In this document: positions 1 through 7,154 of the stretch, piece by piece
How positions within the stretch are numbered: position 1 is the first letter of the stretch
Layout: each line of letters starts with the position of its first letter
Assembly (NCBI GenBank): GCA_964483545.1
Contig: CAZACC010000092.1
Coordinates: 1-7,671, forward strand
DNA from: JAAYYM01 sp964483545
GTDB lineage: Bacteria; Bacillota; Clostridia; Lachnospirales; Lachnospiraceae
Reading direction: 5' to 3'
Length of the DNA stretch: 7,671 nt
Program-made: the position numbers and the translations under genes
The notes under the pieces: generated by a model
Seen by the model: the letters and a program-made list of their open reading frames with translations, nothing else
What the model was told of the DNA's origin: nothing
Databases searched by the model: none

Positions 1-817
1 CCTCAATGCCTTCTTCATTCAGCGATTTAATCAGATCCTTTAACTCATTTCCTTCTCTATTAAATTCAAGAGAAGAACTGTAGCATGTATTCGGTGCAAA
101 AAAAGAAGTTGTATTATAGCCCCAGCATTCGTACAGCATATTGCCGTCAATCTCCCTGCTGTTATTCGTCTCATCAAACTCAAATATAGGCATCAGTTCG
201 ACACAATTAATTCCTAACTCCTTCAGATAAGGAATTTTTTCTTTAACACCTGCATAAGTGCCAGGAAACTCTACGCCAGAAGAATCCGCTCTGGTAAATG
301 CACGCACATGCAACTCATAGATCACTAGATCCTCCATAGGAATGAGTGGCTGCTTTGCCCGTCCCCATTCAAAGGTATTTCTGACCACACGTGCTTTGAA
401 AAAGTCATTGTTTCCAGTTGGTTTGCCCCAAGTACTCTGTCCAACAACTGCACGCGCATATGGATCCAAAATATATTTGTTCTTATCGAAAATCAGACCC
501 TTTTCTGGTTTATTGGGTCCATAAATCCGATATGCATATTCAAACTCCTCGATATTAAGATTGAACACCATCATGGAAAAAACTTTTCCAATTTTATATG
601 CCGACGGAAACGGAATGACTGCATACGGTACCATTTCTTTTCTCTTAAATAAACAAAGTTCCACGCTGGTCGCATGATGTGAATGAATGGTAAAGCTGAC
701 AGCATTCGGTATCGCCACCGCACCATTTTGAGAATATAATCCAGGACGAATCTTGAAGCCCGCCACCACATCCAGTGGTTTTAAACGTTCTTCACTTCTG
801 ACTAAGGCTTGCTGCAT
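1..817 (-). CDS. glgX: Glycogen debranching enzyme, GlgX/isoamylase-like (GH13), C-terminus cut by window edge
   Basis: The 272 visible N-terminal residues look like a CBM48 plus GH13 debranching enzyme, which hydrolyses alpha-1,6 branch points of glycogen in the cytoplasm. An N-terminal beta-sandwich containing HHATSVELCLF (about residues 47-57) is followed by ILDPYARAV (D118) and then by the start of the catalytic barrel: IYELHVRAFT (166-175), ELMPIFEFDE (207-216) and WGYNTTSFFAP (from W232). Family members usually have about 650-720 residues, so the catalytic Asp/Glu/Asp lie beyond the window edge and cannot be checked. The ATG at 817 is chosen because AAAGGAGA stands 6 nt upstream and no other start fits. 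The first 16 nt overlap the end of the upstream membrane-protein gene, which suggests translational coupling. Within the family it could be a TreX-type isoamylase or, less likely, a type I pullulanase; the debranching class is firmer than the exact symbol. Confidence 0.85.
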   Translation of the reverse strand, partial: MQQALVRSEERLKPLDVVAGFKIRPGLYSQNGAVAIPNAVSFTIHSHHATSVELCLFKRKEMVPYAVIPFPSAYKIGKVFSMMVFNLNIEEFEYAYRIYGPNKPEKGLIFDKNKYILDPYARAVVGQSTWGKPTGNNDFFKARVVRNTFEWGRAKQPLIPMEDLVIYELHVRAFTRADSSGVEFPGTYAGVKEKIPYLKELGINCVELMPIFEFDETNNSREIDGNMLYECWGYNTTSFFAPNTCYSSSLEFNREGNELKDLIKSLNEEGIE

Positions 818-1488
818 ACAGTCTCTCCTTTATGAAGTGTATATTTCTTCTTACAATAGATACCCATTAAAAGTAATCCGATCGATTCCGTAAGATGAAA
901 GATCAATGCTGGAATCACCAGCCCTAACTGCGACCCATTTGGTAGCAAGACTGGAATCATGTCTTCCGTTCCGTAACATGCTATGTAGCTGATACTCAAT
1001 ACCAAACAGATCAATATGAGCCACTTGTCTCTCAGTATCGCTCCCGTAATGATGATTCCCATAATCAATCCAATAAACATAGGTGCATACTTAAACACAT
1101 GAGTGCTCGCATAGAAGATTCCGTACTCGTAGGGAGACAGATCACTCATCATCTCATTTACCAGCACTCCATAATAATAACTCGATACATAATATAAAAT
1201 CTGAACCCCGATCGTTACAAATCCCCAGATGACAATCATGACCCTGTCCAATTCATTTTTACTACGCATGATAATAATCACAAACAATAGTACAATGGCT
1301 GTTTCCAATGCCATCTTGATATATGGTTCAATAATAGAAAGTGACTGGTATAATGTTACAAAATGCTCTGTAATAACAACCTTTAACAAAATCCTGATCA
1401 CTGCTACAGAAATTTCTACCAGTATGTTCACAATTCCAAGTAATATCATAAAGGTAGGAAAATGTTTCATTTTCTGGCTTTTGTTCAT
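802..1488 (-). CDS. Unknown six-helix integral membrane protein
   Basis: This 228-residue protein belongs to no family I recognise. Hydrophobic stretches at about residues 12-39, 58-75, 82-105, 132-152, 155-172 and 186-211 predict six membrane helices; there is no cleavable signal peptide. A short basic N-terminus (MNKSQKMKH) and a basic tail (CKKKYTLHK) suggest both ends face the cytoplasm. Polar residues within or near helices include E25, H130 and H198. A Tyr-rich stretch follows helix 3 (YYVSSYYYG, 99-107). The ATG at 1488 is preferred because AAAGAGGTG lies just upstream; an in-frame TTG at 1503 would place that site inside the coding region. The gene follows the fba terminator and its stop overlaps the start of the debranching enzyme by 16 nt, so the two are probably co-transcribed and coupled. 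No catalytic motif is visible and no function is proposed. Confidence 0.8.
   Translation of the reverse strand: MNKSQKMKHFPTFMILLGIVNILVEISVAVIRILLKVVITEHFVTLYQSLSIIEPYIKMALETAIVLLFVIIIMRSKNELDRVMIVIWGFVTIGVQILYYVSSYYYGVLVNEMMSDLSPYEYGIFYASTHVFKYAPMFIGLIMGIIITGAILRDKWLILICLVLSISYIACYGTEDMIPVLLPNGSQLGLVIPALIFHLTESIGLLLMGIYCKKKYTLHKGETVCSKP
824..831 (-). promoter_or_regulatory. Ribosome binding site of the debranching enzyme gene, inside the upstream gene
   Basis: The minus strand reads AAAGGAGA, 6 nt before the ATG at 817. The site lies wholly within the last codons of the upstream membrane-protein gene, so ribosomes ending that gene pass over it. It fixes the start of the debranching gene. 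Confidence 0.75.
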
Positions 1489-1491
1489 ATA

Positions 1492-1500
1492 CACCTCTTT
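1492..1500 (-). promoter_or_regulatory. Ribosome binding site that decides the start of the membrane protein
   Basis: The minus strand reads AAAGAGGTG, with its GAGG core 5 nt before the ATG at 1488. It argues for that ATG over the in-frame TTG at 1503, whose own upstream sequence has no comparable site. Confidence 0.7.
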
Positions 1501-1537
1501 CAATCCGATAAGCTATTATTCGTTTCTGCCATACGAT

Positions 1538-1571
1538 AAAAGGAGACAATTCTCTCGAACTGTCTCCTTTT
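1538..1571 (-). terminator. Hairpin terminator after fba
   Basis: On the minus strand AAAAGGAGACAGTTC pairs with GAATTGTCTCCTTTT around a GAGA loop of the GNRA type. The stem has 15 pairs, including one U-G wobble at 1549/1560. In the plus-strand RNA that pair is an A-C mismatch, so the structure is better as minus-strand RNA, consistent with ending the fba transcript 28 nt after its stop. The U-tract is short: only the four Us that form the base of the stem, followed by AUCG. Termination may therefore be partial, with some readthrough into the membrane-protein gene. Confidence 0.75.
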
Positions 1572-1599
1572 GAAACACAATTCTAATGCGCAATCTTAC

Positions 1600-2568
1600 T
1601 TATGCTTTGCCGTTAGAACCAAGTACCTCTACAATCTTATGAGCAACCATATCCTTAACTGCCTGACGAGCTGGTTTCAGATACTGACGTGGGTCAAAGT
1701 GATCTGGATGCTCTGCAAAATACTTGCGGATATTACCTGTCATAGCAAGACGGATATCAGAATCAATGTTGATCTTGCAAACAGCTAACTCAGCTGCATG
1801 ACGAAGCTCCTCTTCTGGAATACCAACTGCATTTGGCATATTTCCACCGAACTGGTTAACCATGTTGACAAATTCCTGAGGAACTGAAGATGAACCATGG
1901 AGCACAATCGGGAAGCCAGGCAATCTCTTGATGCACTCTTCCAGAACGTCGAAACGAAGTGGAGGCGGAACAAGGATTCCTTTTTCATTACGTGTGCACT
2001 GATCAGCAGTGAACTTATATGCGCCATGAGAGGTTCCAATTGCAATTGCAAGTGAGTCACAGCCTGTCTTATCAACGAACTCTTCTACTTCTTCTGGACG
2101 TGTATAGCTTTCTGCTCCTGCTTCTACAACAACATCATCCTCAATACCTGCTAAGGTTCCGAGCTCTGCTTCTACTACAGCTCCATGTGCATGTGCATAC
2201 TCCACAACCTGCTTTGTAAGAGCAATGTTATCCTCAAAAGACTTGGAAGAAGCATCGATCATAACAGATGTGAATCCGCCGTCGATACATGACTTACAGA
2301 GTTCAAAGCTGTCACCATGATCTAGATGAAGAGCGATGGGAATCTGAGGATTCTCTGCAACAGCAGCCTCAACCAATTTTACCAGGTAAGTATGATTTGC
2401 ATAAGCACGTGCACCCTTGGATACCTGAAGGATTACAGGGCTGTTCAGCTCACCAGCTGCTTCTGTAATACCCTGAACGATTTCCATGTTGTTAACATTG
2501 AAAGCACCGATAGCGTATCCGCCGTCATATGCCTTCTTAAACATTTCAGTAGTTGTTACTAATGACAT
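1600..2568 (-). CDS. fba: Class II (zinc) fructose-1,6-bisphosphate aldolase
   Basis: This cytoplasmic TIM-barrel enzyme reversibly splits fructose-1,6-bisphosphate into glyceraldehyde-3-phosphate and dihydroxyacetone phosphate in glycolysis and gluconeogenesis. The 322-residue protein appears intact. HLDHG holds the catalytic Asp (D83) and a zinc-binding His (H84). EAELGTLAG (133-141) supplies the metal-site Glu. GTSHG (H181) and LHGSS (H224) provide the other zinc ligands, and KINIDSDIR (265-273) is the phosphate/substrate-binding strand with N267 and D269. Near-complete agreement with class II aldolase motifs makes the product call firm; the longer C-terminal style resembles the FbaA/Cbb type. 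The ATG at 2568 has AAAGGA 9 nt upstream. A probable promoter overlaps the end of mfd, and a hairpin follows the stop, so the gene can act as its own transcription unit. It shares the window with glycogen genes, a plausible but unproven carbon-storage link. Confidence 0.97.
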   Translation of the reverse strand: MSLVTTTEMFKKAYDGGYAIGAFNVNNMEIVQGITEAAGELNSPVILQVSKGARAYANHTYLVKLVEAAVAENPQIPIALHLDHGDSFELCKSCIDGGFTSVMIDASSKSFEDNIALTKQVVEYAHAHGAVVEAELGTLAGIEDDVVVEAGAESYTRPEEVEEFVDKTGCDSLAIAIGTSHGAYKFTADQCTRNEKGILVPPPLRFDVLEECIKRLPGFPIVLHGSSSVPQEFVNMVNQFGGNMPNAVGIPEEELRHAAELAVCKINIDSDIRLAMTGNIRKYFAEHPDHFDPRQYLKPARQAVKDMVAHKIVEVLGSNGKA

Positions 2569-2577
2569 AATAATTCA

Positions 2578-2583
2578 TCCTTT
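2578..2583 (-). promoter_or_regulatory. Ribosome binding site of fba
   Basis: The minus strand reads AAAGGA, 9 nt before the ATG at 2568, in an otherwise A/T-rich leader. It supports that start. Confidence 0.65.
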
Positions 2584-2616
2584 CTATTATAATAATTCTT
2601 TTTTTGTTCAAGCCCT

Positions 2617-2645
2617 ATTATATCTCACAAATTTGTTTTTGTATA
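2617..2645 (-). promoter_or_regulatory. Probable sigma-A promoter of fba
   Basis: On the minus strand a perfect -10 box TATAAT (2617-2622) lies 17 nt downstream of TATACA (2640-2645), a 4-of-6 match to TTGACA. Transcription would start near 2610 and give a leader of about 40 nt that includes a run of seven A (2599-2605). Most of the promoter lies within the last codons of mfd. No hairpin separates mfd from fba, so fba may also receive readthrough from the pth-mfd transcript. This is a consensus match only. Confidence 0.6.
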
Positions 2646-5600
2646 GAGATTTTTTACCAGACATTGCATATCTTCTAGGATTTCACGTGATCTGACTAAC
2701 ATTTCCTCGACACTTGCCGCCATACCCTTGCGCATCTGATACAGAAAATATGGTTTTGCCACAACCTTCAGTGACAACATCCCCTGATAACGACTAATCA
2801 GCTCCGGAATACGCTCGTTCTCATAGGCTGCATGCTCATAAACACTGAATTTAATAGTTCTTCCTTCACACTTAATCTCCGTTACGAATACTTCTTTTGC
2901 CAACACACGCAAATATGCAATCTCCAGCAGATTCTCCACAGGCTTTGGTACTGTTCCAAAACGATCTGTCAGTTCCTCTGTCATATCTTCACGTTCTTGC
3001 TCGCTCTCAATGCCAGCAATTCGCTTATACACATCTATCTTTTGGAACTCATTCACGATATAGGTTTCTGGAATATAGGCATCTATATTCACATCCACAG
3101 AAACAGAATACTCTTCTTGCGTAGCAATACCCTTCTTCTTTTTCACTGCCTCGTTGAGCATCTTGCAGTACAGATCATATCCAACCGCCTCCATATGACC
3201 ACTCTGTTTTTCTCCTAACAAATTGCCAGCACCGCGAATCTCAAGATCCCTCATAGCAATTTTAAAGCCGCTTCCCAGCTCTGTAAACTCTCTGATTGCC
3301 TGTAGTCGCTTTTCTGCAATCTCTTTTAATAATTTATCCTTTTTATACATCAAAAATGCATAAGCAGTCCGATTGGAACGCCCTACACGACCACGCAGCT
3401 GATACAGCTGTGCAAGTCCCATATTATCAGAGTCATGAATAATCATCGTATTTACATTTGAAATATCCAGCCCTGTTTCTATGATCGTCGTTGAAACAAG
3501 CACGTCAATATCTCCGTTGATAAAGTCAAACATAATGCGTTCCAGTTCATTCTCCTTCATCTGGCCATGAGCATACGCCACATTGGCCTCTGGTATCAGC
3601 CTGCGGATTACCGCTGTCATATCTGCAATTGTATTGACACGATTATAAACATAAAATACCTGTCCATTTCTTGCAAGTTCTCTGCTAATTGCTTCACGAA
3701 TCATCTCTTCATTATATTCCATGACAAATGTCTGAATCGGCATTCTGTCCATCGGTGCCTCTTCCAACACGCTCATGTCTCTGATACCAATGAGACTCAT
3801 ATGCAGAGTTCTAGGAATCGGCGTTGCTGTCAGCGTCAATACATCTACGCTTTCCTTCAACTGCTTAATTTTCTCTTTATGTGTCACACCAAACCGCTGT
3901 TCTTCATCAATAATCAGCAGACCTAGATCCTTAAAGCCCACATCCGCAGAAAGCACGCGATGTGTACCAATTGCAATGTCCACCACACCCTTTTTCAGAC
4001 CAGATACTGTCTTTTTTTGTTCTGTCGTTGTGCGAAATCGCGAGAGCAAGTCTACCTTGACAGGATAATCTTTCATCCTCTGCACAAATGTATTATAATG
4101 CTGCTGCGCCAATATCGTTGTCGGCACTAAATAAACGACCTGTTTGCCCTCCTGTACTGCCTTAAATGCGGCACGGATTGCAATTTCCGTCTTACCATAG
4201 CCGACATCTCCACAGATTAACCGATCCATAATCTTAGTACTTTCCATATCACGCTTGGTCGCTTCTATTGCCAACAGCTGATCCTCAGTCTCTTCAAACG
4301 GAAACATCTCTTCAAATTCACTCTGCCATACTGTATCCTTGCCATATAGATAACCTTTTTTTTCCGTCCTTGATGCATACAACTCCACAAGATCTGTTGC
4401 CACTACATCAACTGCGCTTCTGACACGACTCTTTGTTTTGATCCAATCGGCAGTTCCCAGTTTGTTTAGCCTAGGTTTACGTGCATCCTTGGAGGCATAC
4501 TTCTGTATGACATCCAGTCCCGTTGCTGGTATATAAAGATTTCCGTTGTCACGATACTCTATCTTGATATAGTCTTTTGTGACCTTATCAATCTCTACTT
4601 GCTCAATGCCTTTATAAATGCCAAGTCCATGATTTTCATGTACAACATAATCACCTACAGACAGCTCTGTAAAATCCTGTATTTTTTGACCCTCATAGGT
4701 CTTTCTCTTCTTCCGCTTCTTTTTCTCCGCCGTAAAAATATCACTTTCTGATATGACTACAAACTTGATCATTGGATATTCGTAGCCTTGAGAAATACGC
4801 CCATACATCAGCATGATTTCACCAGGCTTCACCTCATGATTCTTGTCCTCCGTGTAAAAACTGCTTAGTTCCTGTTCCCTTATATCTTCAGCCAAACGCT
4901 TTGCTCTGGTTCTAGAGCCAGATAATAAAATCACACGATATCCATTTTTCTGATATCTTTTCAAATCCGTGATCAACGCATCGAAGCTGTTGTTATAGGA
5001 ATTCATTGCTCTGGATTCAATCGTGTACTTGGCTGAGGCCTTGTAAATTCCCTGTTTGACTGACAATGTTGCAAGAGCAGCAGCTCTCTTTTGAGTCAAA
5101 AGAGTAAAAACTTCCTCTTTTGAATATAATATATCCATCTGTCCCGGAAGCAGATAGCCCTTCAGCAGTCTGGTCCCCATACTCTCACGAAACTCCAACT
5201 CCACTGTATCACATTTTTCAGCGAGTCTTGCTGGTTCATCCAAAAAGAATACTGCATTGTCTCCAAAATAATCCAGAAATGAAATCTGATGCTCATAGAA
5301 ATAATGAGAAAAACTCTCAATATTGCATGCCGTTGACAGCTCCAACAGCTGTTCCCGCATAGTTGCTGCGATTTCTCGCATGCGATGTGCTTCTTCAGTC
5401 TTGAATTCCTTGCGCAGTTCCTCTGATGCTTTCTTTGCATCCTGTTCTATCCTCAGGACGCCTTCCTCCAACTCATTCCTTGTTAAAATTGTCTCTGTCG
5501 CTGGATAAACTGAAACTGTTTCCAACACCTCCACCGAACGCTGGGACAATACATCAAACATACGGATTGACTCTATTTCATCCCCCCATAGCTCTATACG

Positions 5601-6167
5601 AATCGGATTCTCCTCCGTCAGTGGAAAGATATCAATGATTCCACCCCTAACGCAGAATTGACCGCTTGCTTCTACCTGATATACCTTTTCATACCCTAAC
5701 GCTACCAGTTTCTCCGAAAGTTCAGTCTCATCCACAGTCTCTTCTCTGCAAAGGTCAATCACATTTTCCCTAATGACCTCAAGTGGTACGATATGCTCCA
5801 TAAAGGCATCGATCGTCGTAACGATTGTCACTGGTTTGTTTTCCAGAATTGCTTTCACACAATCAATCCTCTGCTTTGTAATCAGATTGCCGTGAATGTC
5901 TGCCTGATAGAAAATCAAATCCTTGGCTGGATACAGTTTTGTCTCTGGATCATAAAATCTATAATTTTCATAGATTTCCTTTGCTTTTTGCTCATTATAA
6001 GTAACGATGATTTTATACTGAAAACCATCGCTGAGTCCATACATCATATGTAGCTTTTGAGGTCCTGCACATCCTAAGATTTCTATGATTCCCTTGGATT
6101 TTCTAAGTCCTGTTCTGGCTTCTTCATATTCTGCCAGTTGTTTCAGAGGTTCTGTTAATGCCCCCAC
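2625..6167 (-). CDS. mfd: Transcription-repair coupling factor Mfd
   Basis: Mfd is an ATP-driven DNA translocase that pushes stalled RNA polymerase off damaged templates and recruits UvrA for nucleotide excision repair. The 1180-residue protein appears complete. A UvrB-like N-terminal half contains RGGIIDIFPL (from R174). The CarD-like RNA-polymerase interaction domain starts near residue 500 (VGDYVVHENHGLGIY, D506, H510). The translocase has Walker A GDVGYGKT (K659), motif II DEEQ (754-757), motif III TATPIPR (780-786) and motif VI QLRGRVGR (923-930). The TRCF C-terminal domain follows. A Lys/Arg-rich patch (AEKKKRKKRK) precedes the polymerase-interaction domain. The GTG at 6167 is taken as the start because a TAG lies in frame just upstream and AGGTGAT is well placed. 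It is 8 nt from the pth stop, so the two form one operon. The Bacillus gene fin, which lies between them there, is absent. Confidence 0.98.
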   Translation of the reverse strand: MGALTEPLKQLAEYEEARTGLRKSKGIIEILGCAGPQKLHMMYGLSDGFQYKIIVTYNEQKAKEIYENYRFYDPETKLYPAKDLIFYQADIHGNLITKQRIDCVKAILENKPVTIVTTIDAFMEHIVPLEVIRENVIDLCREETVDETELSEKLVALGYEKVYQVEASGQFCVRGGIIDIFPLTEENPIRIELWGDEIESIRMFDVLSQRSVEVLETVSVYPATETILTRNELEEGVLRIEQDAKKASEELRKEFKTEEAHRMREIAATMREQLLELSTACNIESFSHYFYEHQISFLDYFGDNAVFFLDEPARLAEKCDTVELEFRESMGTRLLKGYLLPGQMDILYSKEEVFTLLTQKRAAALATLSVKQGIYKASAKYTIESRAMNSYNNSFDALITDLKRYQKNGYRVILLSGSRTRAKRLAEDIREQELSSFYTEDKNHEVKPGEIMLMYGRISQGYEYPMIKFVVISESDIFTAEKKKRKKRKTYEGQKIQDFTELSVGDYVVHENHGLGIYKGIEQVEIDKVTKDYIKIEYRDNGNLYIPATGLDVIQKYASKDARKPRLNKLGTADWIKTKSRVRSAVDVVATDLVELYASRTEKKGYLYGKDTVWQSEFEEMFPFEETEDQLLAIEATKRDMESTKIMDRLICGDVGYGKTEIAIRAAFKAVQEGKQVVYLVPTTILAQQHYNTFVQRMKDYPVKVDLLSRFRTTTEQKKTVSGLKKGVVDIAIGTHRVLSADVGFKDLGLLIIDEEQRFGVTHKEKIKQLKESVDVLTLTATPIPRTLHMSLIGIRDMSVLEEAPMDRMPIQTFVMEYNEEMIREAISRELARNGQVFYVYNRVNTIADMTAVIRRLIPEANVAYAHGQMKENELERIMFDFINGDIDVLVSTTIIETGLDISNVNTMIIHDSDNMGLAQLYQLRGRVGRSNRTAYAFLMYKKDKLLKEIAEKRLQAIREFTELGSGFKIAMRDLEIRGAGNLLGEKQSGHMEAVGYDLYCKMLNEAVKKKKGIATQEEYSVSVDVNIDAYIPETYIVNEFQKIDVYKRIAGIESEQEREDMTEELTDRFGTVPKPVENLLEIAYLRVLAKEVFVTEIKCEGRTIKFSVYEHAAYENERIPELISRYQGMLSLKVVAKPYFLYQMRKGMAASVEEMLVRSREILEDMQCLVKNLYTKTNL

Positions 6168-6170
6168 CTA

Positions 6171-6177
6171 ATCACCT
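6171..6177 (-). promoter_or_regulatory. Ribosome binding site of mfd, overlapping the pth stop codon
   Basis: The minus strand reads AGGTGAT, a seven-base match to the downstream half of the consensus AAGGAGGTGAT. Its GG is 7 nt before the GTG start at 6167. The first bases are shared with the TAG stop of pth (6176-6178), so termination of pth and initiation of mfd occur at the same spot. It is the best reason to accept the GTG start. Confidence 0.6.
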
Positions 6178-6757
6178 ATTCTTCTACTACCTTCTTCTTA
6201 TTATATTGATTCATCGCCCAATCTATTCCCTCGGTGATGATCATTTTAACCGCTTCTGTTGCCTGAATCATGGTTCCGTCCATAATCTCACGTTCACTGC
6301 CCGAGAAATGACCCAGTACATAATCTGCCAGATCATAGCCCTTCGGCTTTTCTCCGACTCCGACCCTAATCCTCATAAAATTCTCTGTCCCTAGCTGCGA
6401 AATAATGCTCTTCATACCATTATGCCCGCCTGCTGTGCCATGCTTACGAACCCTCAGCATGCCAAGATCTAGACTCACATCGTCGAAAATCACAATCAGC
6501 TCTGTCTCCACATTTATTTTATAATAGTCCACCAGTTCGCGAATGCTCTCACCACTCAGATTCATATAGGTCTGCGGCATTGCCAGAACAACCTTCTGGC
6601 CTTCGATAATGCCTTTCCCACACAAAGCTTTGTGTTTCTTGGTTTCTGTTGCAATGTTATATTTATCTGATAACACATCTATCACGTCAAACCCGATATT
6701 GTGTCTGGTATTTTTATATTCGCTCTTTGGATTGCCCAGTCCAACAATGATATACAT
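6176..6757 (-). CDS. pth: Peptidyl-tRNA hydrolase (bacterial Pth)
   Basis: Pth hydrolyses the ester bond of peptidyl-tRNAs released from stalled ribosomes and recycles tRNA; it is an essential cytoplasmic monomer. The 193-residue protein matches the usual family length of about 185-195. It shows VGLGNP (5-10, with substrate-binding N9), TRHNIGF with the catalytic His H19, MPQTYMNLSG with N66, FDDVSLDLG with D92/D93, and GTAGGHNGMKSI with N113. These correspond to N10, H20, N68, D93 and N114 of the E. coli enzyme. The ATG at 6757 is preceded by a consensus AAGGAGG. The gene heads an operon with mfd and has its own extended -10 promoter immediately behind the spoVG terminator. The lysine-rich C-terminus (NKKKVVEE) is unremarkable. 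Confidence 0.98.
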   Translation of the reverse strand: MYIIVGLGNPKSEYKNTRHNIGFDVIDVLSDKYNIATETKKHKALCGKGIIEGQKVVLAMPQTYMNLSGESIRELVDYYKINVETELIVIFDDVSLDLGMLRVRKHGTAGGHNGMKSIISQLGTENFMRIRVGVGEKPKGYDLADYVLGHFSGSEREIMDGTMIQATEAVKMIITEGIDWAMNQYNKKKVVEE

Positions 6758-6767
6758 ACCTGTTCCC

Positions 6768-6774
6768 CCTCCTT
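6768..6774 (-). promoter_or_regulatory. Strong ribosome binding site of pth
   Basis: The minus strand reads AAGGAGG followed by three more G, 10 nt before the ATG at 6757. It is the closest to consensus of the ribosome binding sites in this window and fixes the pth start. Confidence 0.75.
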
Positions 6775-6787
6775 ATCAGTATTTTTC

Positions 6788-6816
6788 ATTATAGCATATT
6801 GCAAAAACCGCGGAAA
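6788..6816 (-). promoter_or_regulatory. Extended -10 promoter of the pth-mfd operon
   Basis: The minus strand carries TGC followed directly by a perfect TATAAT (6788-6793, TGC at 6794-6796), the extended -10 form that tolerates a weak -35. At 17 nt spacing the -35 position reads TTTCCG (6811-6816), only 3 of 6, and falls inside the stem of the preceding terminator. The start point would be near 6781, leaving a leader of about 24 nt with the pth ribosome site. Prediction is from consensus only. Confidence 0.65.
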
Positions 6817-6841
6817 GAAATATTTTCTTTCCGCGGTTTTT
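6803..6841 (-). terminator. Strong hairpin terminator after spoVG
   Basis: A perfect 18-bp inverted repeat (arms 6803-6820 and 6824-6841, three-base loop) has a GC core CCGCGG flanked by A/T tracts. Read as minus-strand RNA it has a leading A-run and a closing run of five U, an intrinsic terminator 19 nt after the spoVG stop. On the plus strand the run is seven T, so it would also stop antisense transcription. Confidence 0.9.
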
Positions 6842-6860
6842 TTGCTGAACTAATCTAATA

Positions 6861-7139
6861 TTATTCAGTTGCCACAGACTCCACTTGAAGTGCTCTCTCA
6901 TAGCTCTCCAGTATAATCTTCTGAAGCGTCTCTCTTGTTCCAGAATTGATAGGATGTGCGATATCGCGATATTCACCATCGGATGCCTTACGACTCGGCA
7001 TTGCTATAAACAATCCCTTTTCGCCTTCGATTACTTTTATGTCATGAACTACAAATTCGTCATCCAACGTAATCGAAACCACAGCCTTCATTTTTCCTTC
7101 TTTCGCCACTTTTCTCACGCGTACATCTGTAATTCTCAT
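6861..7139 (-). CDS. spoVG: SpoVG family regulator (septation/sporulation)
   Basis: SpoVG is a small cytoplasmic nucleic-acid-binding protein first found as a stage V sporulation and septation factor in Bacillus; in other Firmicutes it acts as a global regulator that binds DNA or RNA. The 92-residue protein carries the family signature through most of its length: MRITDVRVRKV at the N-terminus, SITLDDEFVVHDIKVI (22-37), GLFIAMPSRK (42-51) and YRDIAHPINS (57-66), then a C-terminal helix. The family is typically 84-100 residues, so this is complete. The ATG at 7139 has AAGGGAG 8 nt upstream. It starts 20 nt after the stop of glgD with no hairpin between, so it probably shares the glgD transcript, and a strong terminator follows. 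Presence in a genome is not proof of sporulation, since non-sporulating Firmicutes also keep it. Confidence 0.97.
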   Translation of the reverse strand: MRITDVRVRKVAKEGKMKAVVSITLDDEFVVHDIKVIEGEKGLFIAMPSRKASDGEYRDIAHPINSGTRETLQKIILESYERALQVESVATE

Positions 7140-7147
7140 CGTATCGT

Positions 7148-7154
7148 CTCCCTT
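7148..7154 (-). promoter_or_regulatory. Ribosome binding site of spoVG
   Basis: The minus strand reads AAGGGAG, 8 nt before the ATG at 7139, within the 20-nt gap after glgD. It supports the chosen spoVG start. Confidence 0.65.

Noticed and set aside
1489..1503. Upstream TTG start at 1503 for the membrane protein
   Set aside because: It would place the good AAAGAGGTG ribosome site inside the coding region, and has no site of its own.
1489..1537. Search for a promoter of the membrane-protein and debranching genes between the fba terminator and 1488
   Set aside because: AATAAT and TAATAG stretches are present on the minus strand, but no -35 partner occurs at 16-18 nt. Nothing there is strong enough to annotate.
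2586..2611. Second TATAAT on the minus strand (2586-2591) near fba
   Set aside because: It sits only a few bases before the ribosome site, so the leader would be almost absent, and the TTGAAC upstream is at about 14 nt spacing, too short. The 2617-2622 box is better.
2832..3218. 128-codon open frame on the plus strand
   Set aside because: It lies antisense within mfd, has no ribosome site, and its product is a low-complexity string with no domain; it is a shadow of the mfd codons. The same applies to the other open frames opposite fba, mfd and pth.
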